Source: Festucalex cinctus
Lineage: Eukaryota; Chordata; Actinopteri; Syngnathiformes; Syngnathidae
Length of the DNA: 64,000 bases
Assembly (NCBI RefSeq): GCF_051991245.1
Contig: NC_135414.1
Coordinates: 13,094,793-13,158,792 of the forward strand
Direction of reading: 5' to 3'
This document shows, piece by piece, positions 35,396-49,700 of the stretch. The notes below the pieces were generated by a model. The model saw only the letters and a program-made list of their open reading frames with translations, made no database searches and was not told where the DNA came from. Position numbers and translations under genes: made by a program. The first letter of the stretch is position 1. Every line of letters starts with the position of its first letter.

Positions 35396-35490
35396 TATGT
35401 GTGATTTGCTTGCATCAAGTCCAGGGTATCTCTCTGCTGAGATAGGTTCCATTTGCTATTGATGAAGATGGAGGGATGGATGGATGGAAC
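35396..35490 (-). repeat. Tail of the GGATGGATGG interspersed repeat
   Basis: TCCAGGGTATCTCTCTGCTGA and GATAGGTTCC followed by AGGGATGGATGGATGG match the start of the 18113-18485 repeat read in reverse complement. Upstream at 35290-35380, TTGGGTCAAAATAATTAACC-type sequence is another small decayed repeat. Confidence 0.4.
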
Positions 35491-35639
35491 AGGCAATAAA
35501 AATAGACAGATGTGATTTAAATCTGCATTTAAGGGCAACTGTACATGATAACTCATGGTTAGAAGCTCGTGTGTCTTGAGGAACTAGCCAGGCAATAAAA
35601 ATAGACCAAACAATAACATAGTTTCTATGTTAGGCACTT

Positions 35640-37646
35640 TTATTGATTTACTCACAAACACAAATAGTTGTATTAACACATTTAATATAGCCTTGGTTGA
35701 TGGTTGAGGGAGTAAAAAATCATCCTAAAAATCTGAAGAAATTAGGCCAAAGTATAAAAACAGAGTGAGTAACTTGTTGAGAGTGTTAAGCTCACAGGAA
35801 AAGACAGGAGTGCTTCAAATAATTCAGTTTTAGGAGGTTAACTTACTGTATCTCGTCATGGATTTGTTCTAATGTATTAGAATGTCATCCTATTATTCAG
35901 TACATGCTGCTCAACAATTGTGTTGCGCCATTCTACTTCCAGACCTGCTGAACGTTGCAACTGTCACATTTTAGTACACTCATCAAAGTAGTACAAAGCA
36001 ATGAAAAAGTCAGTGAAAAGGCACAAGAGACTCGCTCAACAATCACAACACACAACACCCAGAGGGGGCACACGCAGCCGCTTCAGTGGAGGAAGGCGCT
36101 GTAGCCGTTGTCCTTGGGATTTGCCAGAATTTTCCTCTTGCAATATTTTATTGACAAAATCTCAAGGTTTCCGATATAAGCAGCTTCCAAGGCAAAAAGT
36201 GTCCCCCTCCCACACACGGAGTCAACATTCTATTAACTTGGCCTGCCAAGTCTGACCACTAGAGGGCACTCAGGTTTCAATAAGGAGATGACCAGCCACC
36301 GCAATAACTACACAGCAAGAAAGATTTTCTCTCACACACTCACCTCCATGACTCAAATGCAGCATTACCCAAAACAACAAACCACTGCAATTGCTAAATG
36401 AGCCCAGTAGTCGATCTACTAGAATGGTGAGTCATTTTCAGGTTGGATGACTTCTTTAGCGTTATGCCTGAAATGACCTGAAACAGCAAGAAATGCTTAA
36501 CAGGTGATGGGAAGCATTTTGCTTGTCCTCGCTGTTATTATTTTTTTTTAATCACAAAAACACATTTTGCCACTCTTTAGCGCTGTTGTTGAAGGAGAGA
36601 CAAGCACATATTGAGATACGAGGATCCAAACCTACACATATAATTTGAATATATCTGTATTTGTAATGTTCTAACTGTGAGTCCTTGAAATGTTGACTGA
36701 GCACACAACATCATGTCACAGGGCTCATGACTGAGTGTTAGGGAGGAATGTGGGAAGTGATCAATGTGTTTGAGGGGTGAACTGTACAGTAAATATAAGA
36801 TCTATCAAAATCTATTAAATTGTATCTCTTAGTTAATTTTTCATAGTGGCCATCTTAAACTAGTCCTGTGTTATTTGATTGTCAAGGTAAACACATACGA
36901 ATTATCAGGCCCAATTCAAAAATCTTTTTTTCTCTTCTGAGGAAAAGAAAAATATATGCAGAGGTCCAATTGACTGACAGGGCCAATGCACAGACAAGAA
37001 TGTGACACTAAGGAAGCAACTAGAATTTCATACCATTGCCCGACACAAAAAGAGAAACAACTGTTCGTGTTGGGCGTTTTTACTGTACAATGCATCTGTA
37101 AGTTCCTCCATCACAACAATATCTAGAACGCACTGCAACCGGGATTATCAGATACGATAATAGTATGAACCTATATTCTTACATTTCTTGTTCTACTGCT
37201 ACTCTTTGTATTTTCTGCCAGCCTGGACACCCTTTATAACGATACTGCCTCTACAGGTCAGCCTCAGTACTACAACAGCGTCTAAATTTGGTGCTGAGAT
37301 TTGCACTTGTCAGTCGTGATATTGGTGTGTGATCTTGAGTACACTACACACTATATGAGAATTAAGCATACATTTGCCTTTTTTTGCTGGTTATTTGTCA
37401 AGTCACAAACAAAAAAAATCCTTTAAGATGGTATGTGTGTACCCTTTTTAACCATCTGTAGAAGATGTATGTGTAAATGGTTGGTTTTCAGCATACTTCA
37501 CATAAAAGAGGATTTAATAACAGTCCATTTGCAGAGCTCTCATCTGGATGACATAATGCAGTGTGAAGCGTGACACTGTTGTGGGGGTGTGAGAATGCTG
37601 AATTTGAGTCTGCAGGTAGTAGTGTCACATTATGCTGAAGAAAACT
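35640..37646 (-). other. uaca: Probable UACA 3' UTR with candidate poly(A) signals
   Basis: No downstream coding exon is visible. On the minus strand, AATAAA-type signals (TTTATT on the given strand) occur near 36147 and 35640, and ATTAAA variants near 37514 and 36546. A 3' UTR of 1.5-2 kb would fit what is known of mammalian UACA. Which signal is used cannot be decided from sequence alone. An 84-codon plus-strand ORF at 36001-36255 lies here; it has no recognisable domain and I treat it as chance. Confidence 0.4.
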
Positions 37647-37718
37647 TTAACACACAAACTCTTGTCTCATGCGGATGATCTGTAGCAAGGCAGCTTGGAC
37701 GTCCTCATCCATGTGGCC
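37647..37718 (-). CDS. uaca: UACA terminal coding exon
   Basis: 72 nt including TAA at 37649-37647. It encodes GHMDEDVQAALLQIIRMRQE then FVC. The ending is almost identical to the mammalian terminus, so the stop is genuine. The 3' UTR continues to lower coordinates. Confidence 0.97.
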   Translation of the reverse strand, partial: GHMDEDVQAALLQIIRMRQEFVC

Positions 37719-40700
37719 CTATACAAATAAAAAATAAAATACACTTTCAGACGAATACTTATTGAGACTTCACATTAATACTAATGCACTATTATACATT
37801 GAATAATCATCAATTGTGAATTTGAACCATTGTCTTAATGTTATATGTATTTTTTCTACCACTTGGAGCTACTTTTTCCATCAAACGTAACAGAACCACA
37901 CCTTTTCCTGCCCCAGAATGTGAAAGGTTCCTAAAATATTATATAATTTGTCATGAACTTGAAAGTAGCCTGTAAATGAAAATGTGGACAAACAAGCAAG
38001 AATGCAGCCGTTTTACTGTTCATGAAGAAATGTGTTTCTATCAAATGGTAGATACAATAGTTCAGCAAGAACAGGGAAAATAGGCTCGCTTTGTTATAGT
38101 CAGCCTCTGTCTATCAGATTATGATTTGCGCTACAGCATCAAACTTATTTATTTTACACATGACTTACTTGTTACACTCAAGTGGAAATTCAACCCACTC
38201 TGCTGTATATTTCTGTTGCACATCATGCAGAGAAACACACTACATTCACTTGCAGGCACGCAAGGAGTGATGTCAGCGTGAAAGAGCCACACAAACAGTG
38301 CTGTGCCTCACTTCGAGAAAATGAACTAGAATGCTGCTTGACAAACAAATAATTATGATTATGATAATATAGAATTCCATTGAAATTTATCATTTTTCTT
38401 ATTTTATTTATTTTTTAGCTAATTGATAAAATAAATAATTATATTTGACTGGGCCAGCACAAGCACCTAATGGTCCATATCCCTGTCTCAGAGTTCTAAG
38501 GTTCAGGATTGAATCTTGGAGTTTGCATATTTCTTTTCTGGCCTGCATGGGTTCTCACTGAGCACTCTGGATCACTCCAAAACCATGAATGTTAGGTTAA
38601 TTGGAGACTACATTCTACTTAGTAGAGGAATCTGGGTGTGAATGGTTGTTTGTCTGGATGCTCTGTGGAAATGACAGACAATGACTCCATTGTGTAACCC
38701 GCCTGTAAGTCAGCCGGGATAGAGTCCAACTAACCCAAGACTCTAACAAGGACAAACACTATAGAAAATGGATAGCTGGATGGATATTTAGCTGCAAAAG
38801 CACATCATGCAATAAAACATGTCAGAAATGCTACTGGAGCAAACTAAACACATTTGAACAAGACAAAAGCTTGATGCATACTGGCACTACCAAAAAGGTG
38901 CACTCAGTCAAAAGGACTGAATAACACAAGACAATTTTAACTAAAATCATTTTAGATAAATATACATTACTTTGGTTTATCACCATATCAAATGTTTAAT
39001 AAGGTACAGTATATTTTACTTAAAGACCACTAACCTGCGCTGCACTGAGGAGGTGTGTTCGATAAATGGAAACCACCTCTCTGTGTTGCCTCTCAGCATC
39101 CTAAATAAACAGACACAGAGAAAACACAAGATTAGTACTTCAATACATTAGGGCTGTTAGTATACAGCATCATCCAATTTGAACTTCAGCCATGTTGTCA
39201 GTCCAAGTTATTAGATAATACAGACTGGGGTTAAACATTAAGTCAACATTAAGTCATTAAGTCCCCTTTCAATAAGAAAAATGAGCTTATTCAAATATGT
39301 CCCAAGACAAAGTGTGTGATGTGGATGCACTCACAGCCAGCTGTTGCTGAAGATTCTTGATTTGGCCTTGGAGAGTATCGATGTGTTGCATCTGCCTTTT
39401 ATTTGGGGTGTTGCTTGTGTACGCCAGCTGGGACAAACCATTCAGTGCTTGTTTCAGTCGCTCCACGTCACTTAGCAACTCTGTGATCTGACACAAGCAG
39501 AAGTATTAAGAAAATGGATTGATTACACAATAACAACACAGAACCAGCGTTGGGCACATTACACTACAAAATTAGTTACAGTTACAAATTACTTATAAAA
39601 AGTAATTCAAATAGCAACCGAGTTACTGCTTTGTAAAACTAATTACTCAACAAAGTAACTAAAATAACTGATATTTTTCTGGTGTCTGTGTCACTGACAT
39701 TTTAACCAGCGAATCACATTGCTGCATGCACGCACACATGAGAAACGTTTGTGTATTAAGACAACACCTGTTAAGCATCTGTACTAGGGTTGGACATTAC
39801 TGGATGGATGGACGAAGAAAAGTAACAACTGATTTGCATTGCATGGCCAACAGCCAATCAGAGCGATTTTCACCAACATCAATTTGCATAAAAAGCAAAA
39901 TGACAGAAAAATCTCGTAATACTTATGTTCACTGCTTTTGTATTTTATGATTGTTCCCGACTACATCATGACTGTGTTGAGAAAGATTGTGTGCATGCAT
40001 TTCACCTAATGAAACCATGAATTTGAACTACACAACAATGATCTCCCAGACATGTTACTTACTTGTCATGATATGAACGCAACAATTTTGAGAATCTGAT
40101 TATGTCTTTAAAATAAGCATACATGAAGCACTGCAGTTGAGTAATGCTCATTGTGACTTAATGTTTACCTTCTTGTCTTTGGCTTCAGTCAGCTGCGATG
40201 AGGTCTGAATCCTTCTTTGAAGATCACCAATGGTGCTGAGTGACTCATCATAGCGTTCTTTCAGCTCCCTAATTTCTCGTTCAATGGCCTGTCCCTTCTC
40301 ATGAACGGCATCCATCTCTTTCCTGGCCTTGCTCTCACCCTCCCTTGCCTGAGTTGCCTCCCGGTGGACCGCTTTACATTCTTCTGTTAAACTCAACAGC
40401 TTGTTTGTCAAGTTGGTAGCTTCCTCCTCCAGGTGCTGCTTCTCCTTCTTCATTTGGGTCAAATGACTTTCCTTGAAGCGAAGTTCTTCGAGAGCTTGAG
40501 TGGCTTGGAGAAGTTCAGACTGTAGGGCTGAAACATCTTCAGCCCTCTGGCCACTGTTCTCTTCCTCTTCTCGAAGCGCCATTCGAAGCCGAGTGACTTC
40601 AGTCTCCAGGGTTTCACTGGCCTTGGCGTGCTCCTGCAGCAGAGATGCCTGTTCTCTGTGGAGTTCCTGAACTTCCTTCTGCAGAGCACAAACCTTCTGG

Positions 40701-43700
40701 GCCTCCACCTGCTGAGCCTCTCGTGCTTTCTTGCAATCCGCCTGGGTGTGCTGCATAGCATCATGAAGAGCCTTCAGTTCAGTGTCATAGGTTGCAATGC
40801 GTGTCAGCTCCGATTTTAGGCGGTCCTGGAGATTCTGGATTTGAGCGCTGCACAGGACATTCTTGTTTTCAAGCTCACTTTTCTCAAGATTGACCTCATT
40901 GTGCTTCTTCTCCAGACTGGTTAACTTCAGAGACATCGCCTCATACCGGCCCTTGAACTCTTCCTCATATCCCTTGCGTTTCTCACCAGTGACAAGTGCA
41001 GTGTCAAGTCTTTGTTGAACAGATTCAATCTCAACTTTCAGTTTCTCTTTCTCCAGTTTGTTATTCTCTCTTTCAGACTTCTCTTTGTTATACTTCTCCT
41101 CCAATTCCAACAGTTTAACCTTCAACTCCTTGATTTGGGTGTTGTAGGAGTTTTCTTTTTCCTCAACGGCTGTCATTGGGACGAACTTGGACTGAATAGC
41201 CTCCATTATGGTATCAAGTTCTATCTTTTGAGCTTCCAGTTCTTGTGTCAGCTTCACATTTTCCTCCTGGGCGGATACATGCACCGCTGACAGTTGGTTT
41301 GCTCTATTCTCTGCCTGCACCACAGCAGCACTCATCTTTTCTGTGATACATTTGTGATCCTTCACACTTATATAGTCATTTTTCATCTCTAACAGAACCT
41401 TTTCTAACTTTTCCTGTAACTTGGCGTTTCCTTCTTTCACATTCATTAATTCCTCTCTACATTCTTTACCAGTGGACTCCAAATTTAATTTCTCAACCTT
41501 GACACTCTCTATAGTAGAGGTTAACTCTATCCTCAGTTGCTCATACTGTTGTCTCAGGACATAGTCTCCTTCTAAGCTCTGTTTCAAAGTCTGACTCTGT
41601 GCTGTCAACTGTGCACACCGCTGGTCTCTGTCGTCACACCTTGACTGTAAAAGTTCAAATTTCTTCATCACTTCAACATTCCGAGTCTTCAGGGCTTCCA
41701 TTTCACTCTGCTGTTTTTCTTTGGTACCTTGCAGATTGTTAATATTCTCCTGAAGCATCCCCCTCTCAGTTTGAAGCAGTTGGACTTGTGCCTCCGCTTT
41801 GCCAAAACGCTCGCTGGCTTCCACGAGTTTGTCTTCCAGCTCCTCCACAGCGGATACCATTCTCACTCGAACCTCCTCATGTTCCTTGATCGGGATGAAG
41901 TCAGCCTCAAGCCTGCTATTCAGCTCCTCTAGCTTCTCTTGCAGTATCTCCCGCTCTTCCTCACTCTCCTCCATCTCATGAATAAGTGTCTGGCTTTTTG
42001 CAGTGACATCATGTAGTTTCCTTTTCAGTGAGATGTTCTGCTCTTCCAGGGCAGTCTGAATCCTTTGTTGTTCCTCAGAGGACACTGCACCTGCTCCTCC
42101 CTGGGTCGGATTATCGAGCTTTCGATGGAGCTCCGCCACCTCCTCGAGGACACGATCATAGTCGTCTCTCAGCTCAGCAAGCTGCCGTTCCTTTTCATCG
42201 ACTGCATTGGTCAATAGGTTTTTCATGTTGTCAAATTTCTCAGCTGGAACCATGTTGCTCTGCTTAGACTGCGCTCCCTTTAACTGAGTTTCCACTGCAA
42301 GGACAGTTTCTGAAAGTTCATCTCTCTCTGCAGTCACAGCTCCGAGCTCTTCCTTTAACCGTTCAGATTCAGTTGCCAGCTGGCTTTCACTGTTTTTGTA
42401 CTCCTCCAATGCCTTCTCACTCTGTTTAAGACGATTACGAACCCGACCCACCTCAGCTGAAGCCCCTTCATACTTGGCTTTGATATCCTGAAGTTGAGCA
42501 CGAAGCTCTTCTGTGGCCTGGCCTCCAAAGTGTTCCTTCACTGCAACCACATGGGCCTGCAGCTGTTTAACCTTGCATTCTGAATCAAGCATCCTCTTCT
42601 GGACATCTCCCAAGGCATCCTCGAGTTCTTGAACTTGCTGGTCAGCCTGTTTCTGGATGAGATCTCTGTTCTGAACCAGTTCTTGACACTCGCGATTTTT
42701 TCGGCTCAGAGCCGAGTGAAGTCGCACCCCCTCTTCCTCGGTTGCTTGTTGTTTTCTTCTGAGCATCTCCAACTCATGACGGATGACATCAATTTCACCA
42801 GAGAGACCTTTCTCGAATGGTTTGGACAGTGAGCGTGAAATTGCTGGATTCTGGAGTTTCTGGCAGGAGAAGTGATAAACGCATGATATAAGAGTTAGCC
42901 AAACTAAGGAGGCAATCTCTGATTTTGGGACAGGTAATAAAACCCACACATCAATTCTAAGTAACAGATTTGGACTTGTTTTCAAACTGATTAATATTTT
43001 CAATTATCTTGTGAAAATAAATTCTCCTCACTGAGACCTAAAGGCAACCACCACACTGAAGACTCACGGACAGTTGTTTAAATAACTTGGCTTACCTGAT
43101 CCGAATCCAGGCTATAAGCTTGCTTAACCAGAATGTTCTCTTTTCCTGTAAAATAGCACACATTTAATTAACAATTTAAAACAAGTGAATCTCAATTCAG
43201 AGAACTATATCAATATCAGTAAGAGCCTATTTTCATGAAAGATAATTCAACTCAACCTTTGATCACTGACTGTCCAGAGTAGTCCCCCTGCAAATACAAA
43301 GAACAATATATTTGAATATGTGAACGACATGTAAAAAAAATATTACACAAAAAAGGAATATCTGAGCAAAATACACTTTAACAGTTTCCTTTTAGGAGAT
43401 ATTATTAAATGATCTGTATACATTCACAGACCATAGTGCTTTTGAGCTGGACCTTGACAGTCTCCAAGCCTCGTGACCCTTCTCGTTCGTTGGCACTAAG
43501 TAACACCTTTAATTGCTCCTTCTGATACAATGAAAAAAACAACAAAAAAGAACAATTAAGTTTAGCAGCGACCATTTTCAGATTAGCACTGACTTTTGCA
43601 TGGGTTAATGCAAAAATAATTAAACTCAGTGCATGGGTTAATGCAAATTAATTAAACTACCATCAACACCTTTTAAAAAATGCTGACTCTGCCAGCTACA

Positions 43701-46700
43701 ATAAGTGTATTTTTTTTTATCAGAACTGGACATGTCATGAATAAAAGAAGAGGAAAAAGAACAGGATTTGATAGGAAGAATATCCATATTTTTTCACATC
43801 TGGCTTGGAACAAGAAACTGTCATTTTAGGCGTATGTCTGACTCCTGATAGTTGATGTGGGTGGACTGTGATAGATGTGACAGCCAAGATGTTTGTACAA
43901 CACCAATTCTTAATCGTTTTGGTGCCTGTCCGGTTCAAACAATATTTATAGGCTTTTTAATCAAATAGACACACGCAGGGGGCACATCAAAGTCAGGATT
44001 AAATCATATTTCATAGGCTAATCCACCTGCTTTGATGTGTACCAATAAGATGTTCTATACTGAATTTAAAGGGACACTGGGCAAACTAACATGAGTATAG
44101 AAGCAATAATTTTAGCTTGGAAAACCACCAAAACCTGAAAAACACATACAAATACATATATCTATATTGATTTATTTCACTTTTATAGCGGAATTTTCAA
44201 TTGAATGGATGCATCCCCATATTGGCAATTTGGCACTAATCACGGAAATGTTGTAAGTGTGTCATATTGCTGGTCACTTAATCATTTTAAACACATGTAA
44301 TACTAGTGGCAACTTATTCCTGGCATTTGTTGACAATCCCAAATGCATGTTTCAAGAAAAGAGAAACTAAAACGAAGATGAAGAAAGTCATGGTATGGCC
44401 ACATTCACAGTTAAACTCTCGGTCTGTAAATATTTATTTATTTGATTTAGCAATTCCAGCTGAAAAGATTGAAGTAAAGCCAACCGCTACAACAACTGGA
44501 CATACTTTGATTTACGGAAACATGCCTCCAACACGCTGCGGCACACACTAATAAATAAAACCCTGACAAAGTATGGATTTCCATGTCGTCATTGATTAAG
44601 CTTTTATTTGGAAGTTGTCCGTTAGTATGTTGGCGGCAAGATTCCGCAATGCAAAGTATGAATAATCATTGTGGCTGCTGGGGCTTGACTTAAGACTTAT
44701 TTCGAGCCAGAAAACACGGCATGCTGCACTCATGTGACATCTCTATCTGGGTTATCACATCACATGCTTAATTAATACATGTACAATTCAAAACAAAACA
44801 AAACAATTATCTTTAAAGGTGCAATGTGGAGTTGAAAATATTAATGTTAAAGCTTTGTCTACATCATGTATGTTCCACTAATGCACGGATGAGTACAAAT
44901 AGCCCTGACTTTTTAACATAGACTGCACCTGTGGCAGTCGCAAGTAAAAAAGTCCACAATGCTCCTTTAAAATTACTAAATGAGAATGAAAATTAACCAC
45001 ATTTTTAAATTCATTACAAACAAAATATGACAGTGTGCTATACAAAAAAAAAACAACCAAAAAAACAAAACAAAAAACACGAACAAGTATCTCTTTAGGA
45101 AACTTATTAAGATGTCATCTAGCATAACGTGTTAAAAAAAAAAAAAGCCTAAATAGCCAAATGCTCATTTTTGTTCACACTGTACCTCTCTGTGGGAGTC
45201 TTCTACTGTCTTCTTTTCCTGTAAATAGAAAAGGAATTAGCCAGAGCCAAATGAAGGAGTGCTCTCTCAAAATGTCAAAGTAGTTTAAAGCTATTTTCTC
45301 CACATCTTACTATCAGCAAAATATTTTTCCCCTGATCTACAAATCTAGAAAATGCTGTTCCGTTTCTTCACGCAAAATGAATACATTTTATCACACATCT
45401 ATATACATACTGGTAGCATATACACTACTAAAAAAAAAAAAAAGAAGTTCGAAATAAGCAGTTTTTCATTGCTGTTTGAAAGTCAAAATTTGCATTTTGC
45501 TCCTCATCTTAAAAGATTTAATAGCAAAACGTACTTTTATGTTTTTTGATATCTGAACCATCGAAACGGTCTCTCAAAGCTTTCTCAGGGCATTGAATCC
45601 ATTGCAACTGGAGTGCTCTGTTTGTCTTAGAAGACATTTCATCTCTTATTTGAGAGAAGGCATATCAGTTGATGCAAAAAGGCTTGCTAAAGGACATAAT
45701 TGGCTACACTTTAGGTAAGTATTGTCCTAATTGCTAAGCTAACCTAAGATTAACGCACAATCGTTTAAGACCATAATTAAGTACGTGTTTGGGTCATTGA
45801 GTACACTTTTCATAGACGTCTGGCTGGTAGCGCGTTAAAGCGGAGAATATCCAACTTTGAAGAGTATAATAGCAGGTAATTTAATTGACTAAGTGTCTGG
45901 CCACTGGATAGAAAATCATAGTTGCTAAACGGAACTGGAAATGAATTTAATTCTGCTACAGCATATGCCAGCCAAGAAGAGTGGCCTACAAAGTTAAAAA
46001 AACAGAAAACAAAACAAACAAACAAAGGCTAAAAAAAAAATAATATAAGTAGCGTCATTTGTTTGCTTTCACAATAGAGTCCTGAGTTTTGATTTTGACT
46101 TTTGAGGACCGCAGAATAAATGTTCTCAAAATTACAGTAGATATTACTTTATTTTTTTAATCAATTTTGTTTTACTAAAATACTATACAAACCATTGAGA
46201 CTACTAAGTTTAAACTGTAAATTATTTACATTTGTGTTTGAAATTGCCCCATAGAAAGTTTATACACAAGAACAGACAATTCGCTGCTCTACTCTGTGAA
46301 TTTAATAAAAAACCTTGATTATAACGAAAAAGGAAAACAACTGTTTATTATAAAAATTCTCCAAATTAGAGATTTGCTCCTCAAATTAAGTAATTGATTA
46401 ACATAACTGCTCAACAGGGGGGGGGATAAAAACCTTAAGACAGGATATTTATTGTTCAAACTGATTCACATATTTTTTGTTTGTAAATATTCTCTCATTT
46501 TGAATTTAATGCTTGCAATGACCAATCACCTGCTCTCTGGGTTTGGTCATGTGACATTCACAAACTGAGCCCTAAGGCAACTGTGACGTCATTTTCAGTC
46601 GACAGCAAGATGCAAAATGGCCACCATCAAATAATATTCCACTGAATATAGCTTGAAAAGGATTTACAAATTATATTCCTTTTTTTCCTTCTTTTTTTTG

Positions 46701-49700
46701 CTCTACATTCCAACTTAAGGGTAATTAAGGTTTGTACATCAATAATTGCATACACATATTGTTGTTTTTAGTTTTGAACTCTTGGTCCTACAAAACTTAG
46801 GTGGATGCTATGACAAGCATTTACCTGTGTGAGCTGCTGTTGTAACAGATTGACCTTATCTAACAGGGCCCTCTGCTCCAAATGGTACTTCCTGAGAGTT
46901 TCCTGCAGGGACTCGTTCTGCCTCTCCAGGTCCTGAAATACAAAGCCAGAAATAAGCACCTCCAACAACTTAAACCAAACCAAATATTGGTCGCTCAAAG
47001 ATTAAAGAAAAATTACCACAATGTGACAGACACGACTAACATGAGATATATTATTAATTTGCATCTGTTATTGCAATAAAATGAATGAGAAAAGATTTTG
47101 CTTACAAGTATAATATGATCCCTTCTGTTAACCTCCATGGCGTCAGAGCGCTCCATCGACTGAGGAATGGACAATAATATTTATATATTATTTAATCAGC
47201 AATAACGAGCTTCACTAAATCAGAAAGAAAATGTACACAATCTTTCAAAAGGCTTCAAGATTATTTGAAATGTGAAGTGATTGCAGAAATGTGCAAACAT
47301 TATGCAACACATCAAAAACAATGATCCAGTTTATGATATAGCAGTAACGGCTATTAAAAGGAAGGGTGCGTTAATTGAGATTTGTGAGAAAGCAATTACA
47401 AAATATTGGTAAATATTGGGGGGAAAAAAAGGAAAGAAACCCCTTGAAGAGCCTTTGAAACGTGTGCGTAGTAGTGAGTACTATGTATATTATAGGTACC
47501 CATCAGTAGTATAAAAGAATCATGAGTGAAATGCGTTTGATTTTTTTTTTTTTGTTTAAGCCAATTCCTTGCATGCCACATTACCTGTCTCCTCCACTGT
47601 TCTACTTTTGCTGCTTCTTTTTCTGTGAAGAGTCAAACACATTTCAGAATTAATCTTTGTCCAAAAAGTAAAATAATTTAAGTGGTAAACAGTAAAAGAT
47701 ACCAGCGTTATAAAACCACATACTTTCAAAGTTGTGTGCACTGACTTCTCCCATCAATGAAGGGCGAATAGTAATTGTTGTTTTTCGCCACCCCTGATTC
47801 GGGCATGGAATTCCTCAAATTACCCTCCTAAATATCCTTAGAATGTCTCGATGGACACATGTGCTGTGCTTTTTGCATACATCCAGTGACGCTCACATAT
47901 TCTCACCTTTGCTAGCTTTCTCCAGGTAGCCTTTGACCAATGAAACAAGCTCTGGGTTCTTGCTGAGCCGAGCGTAATGGAAAGCATCATGACCCAAGCT
48001 GTCCACGTCCATCACATCAGCTCCACTCTTTAACAACACCTCCACAGCATCTTTGCAGCCATACTCGCAACCCAGAATGAGTGCTGTTCTAAGGTTGATG
48101 GGAAAAAATAGCTTTAGCCATTACTACCCTAAGGTAACAAGCATCATACATACAATTTAATTACAAAATGACTATAATATTAAACTAAGCAAATTTTAGT
48201 GGGAAGTGACATGTGGCCTTCGCCAAAAATACATCAGCTTTGTTGTATTGTAGACTATTCGGCAGTAACAATAACCTAAATATCGCTGGTGTCGGACCAA
48301 AATCTCATAAATCCCAATTTGACAAATTCCATAATTTCTCAAAAATCTAGACTACTGGTCTATAGTCCCACACATGTGGGGGACATTTTTACGAATTAGT
48401 GACCAATCTAAAAAGTGTTGAAAATTGCTTGCTCTCTTTGATGATGCAATGTTAATGGTTGAACAAGCATGCTGTTTTTCGGGTCTCCTGAAAAGTGACG
48501 ATTTTGGAGGTATAAGGTTTCAGCACAACGTTGCCAGCGATATTTGTGTTAATATGTGATTGCCTGACCCACAAATCAAGACCCTTTTTACTATCATCAT
48601 TGGAAATGTGTTGTTGACACAGATTATGGGTAGAGAACATGAACATTTCAACAAGTATTATTTTGCATATCAGTGTGAGCTCAGGCTCTCACAAAATGGC
48701 TATTCATGCAGACAACTGTGACTCCTACTTTTTTTGTTTGTCCCGCACAGAGATATCAGCCCCTCGCTCTACAAGTAGCTGACAGATGCGTGGATGACAC
48801 ATTTGGGTTGCAAGCACCAGAGGAGTTCTGCCATCCTACAGAATAGACATGACACACACATTCACACCAACCAATCACTTAAATGGACAGCAACAATACA
48901 CTCTTTCATTTTAAAACACAAAAGGCTCATCAATTCCAAGAGTACATTTTTGCAATGCTTTGTGCTGGTGGCAGTATTTGGAAACAGGGATAAACAAGCA
49001 ACAAGCTTTTGAAGAAGCAATTATTTGTTTATGTTCTTAAAGTTATACGTACCGTCATTTGTAATTTTCATATGCATGTTTTATATCATTCCTACGTTGC
49101 TAGAACATCTTTTTTGAATTTCATTTCTATATTTGAGATTTTCCCCGTTTTTATAAATGTTCAGTGTCGTACTGGTTGTTGCTGTTGGTCTTTTTTTATT
49201 AGTCTATGTTAGGCAATAAATGTCAGTTTGTCAAAGTTTTCTGAACTGAAGCCACCTTACCAAGTGGTAGGAAACAATCATCATAAACAAATTCAAAATA
49301 ACATTCACCATTAGAAAATGTTGTATCAAACTGTCAGACACATTTAAATAAAAAGGCAATGACACTTGTGAGGATAAGTGGTGGCTAGATTAATAATAAT
49401 AATGATAATTTCTTACAAAATCACTGGCATTGACAGAAGCACCACTGTCGCAGAGTAGTTTCACACTGGATGAGCAACCTGCCATAACTGTGGAGAAAAC
49501 AATATTGCCATCCACTCAGTCAGCTAGACACTACTTACTAAAAAACATACATACTGTACATGAAGACCCTTACCAGCATCATGTAGAGCTGTTCTTCCTT
49601 GAAGGTCCACGTTTCCAACTGGACAGTTATGCTAGAAAAGTAAAACAAAAGCTTACTAGAGACAGTAACACACTACGGCAATAGCACTTCATGTTGCACT

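Noticed and set aside
40628..42267. Plus-strand ORFs of 60-92 codons inside the UACA coiled-coil exon
   Set aside because: Shadow frames opposite a long coding exon. Leu/Ser/Phe-rich content is the complement of Glu/Lys/Gln codons.
40148..43003. 951-codon open frame as a single gene
   Set aside because: Its first part (42860-43003) is intron sequence and its last part (40148-40168) runs past a GTAAAC donor. Splice sites, phases and homology limit the exon to 40169-42859.
45545..45715. Possible LINE piece (TTAGAAGACATTTCATCTCT)
   Set aside because: The phrase recalls a fish repeat, but it is too short and diverged to assign.
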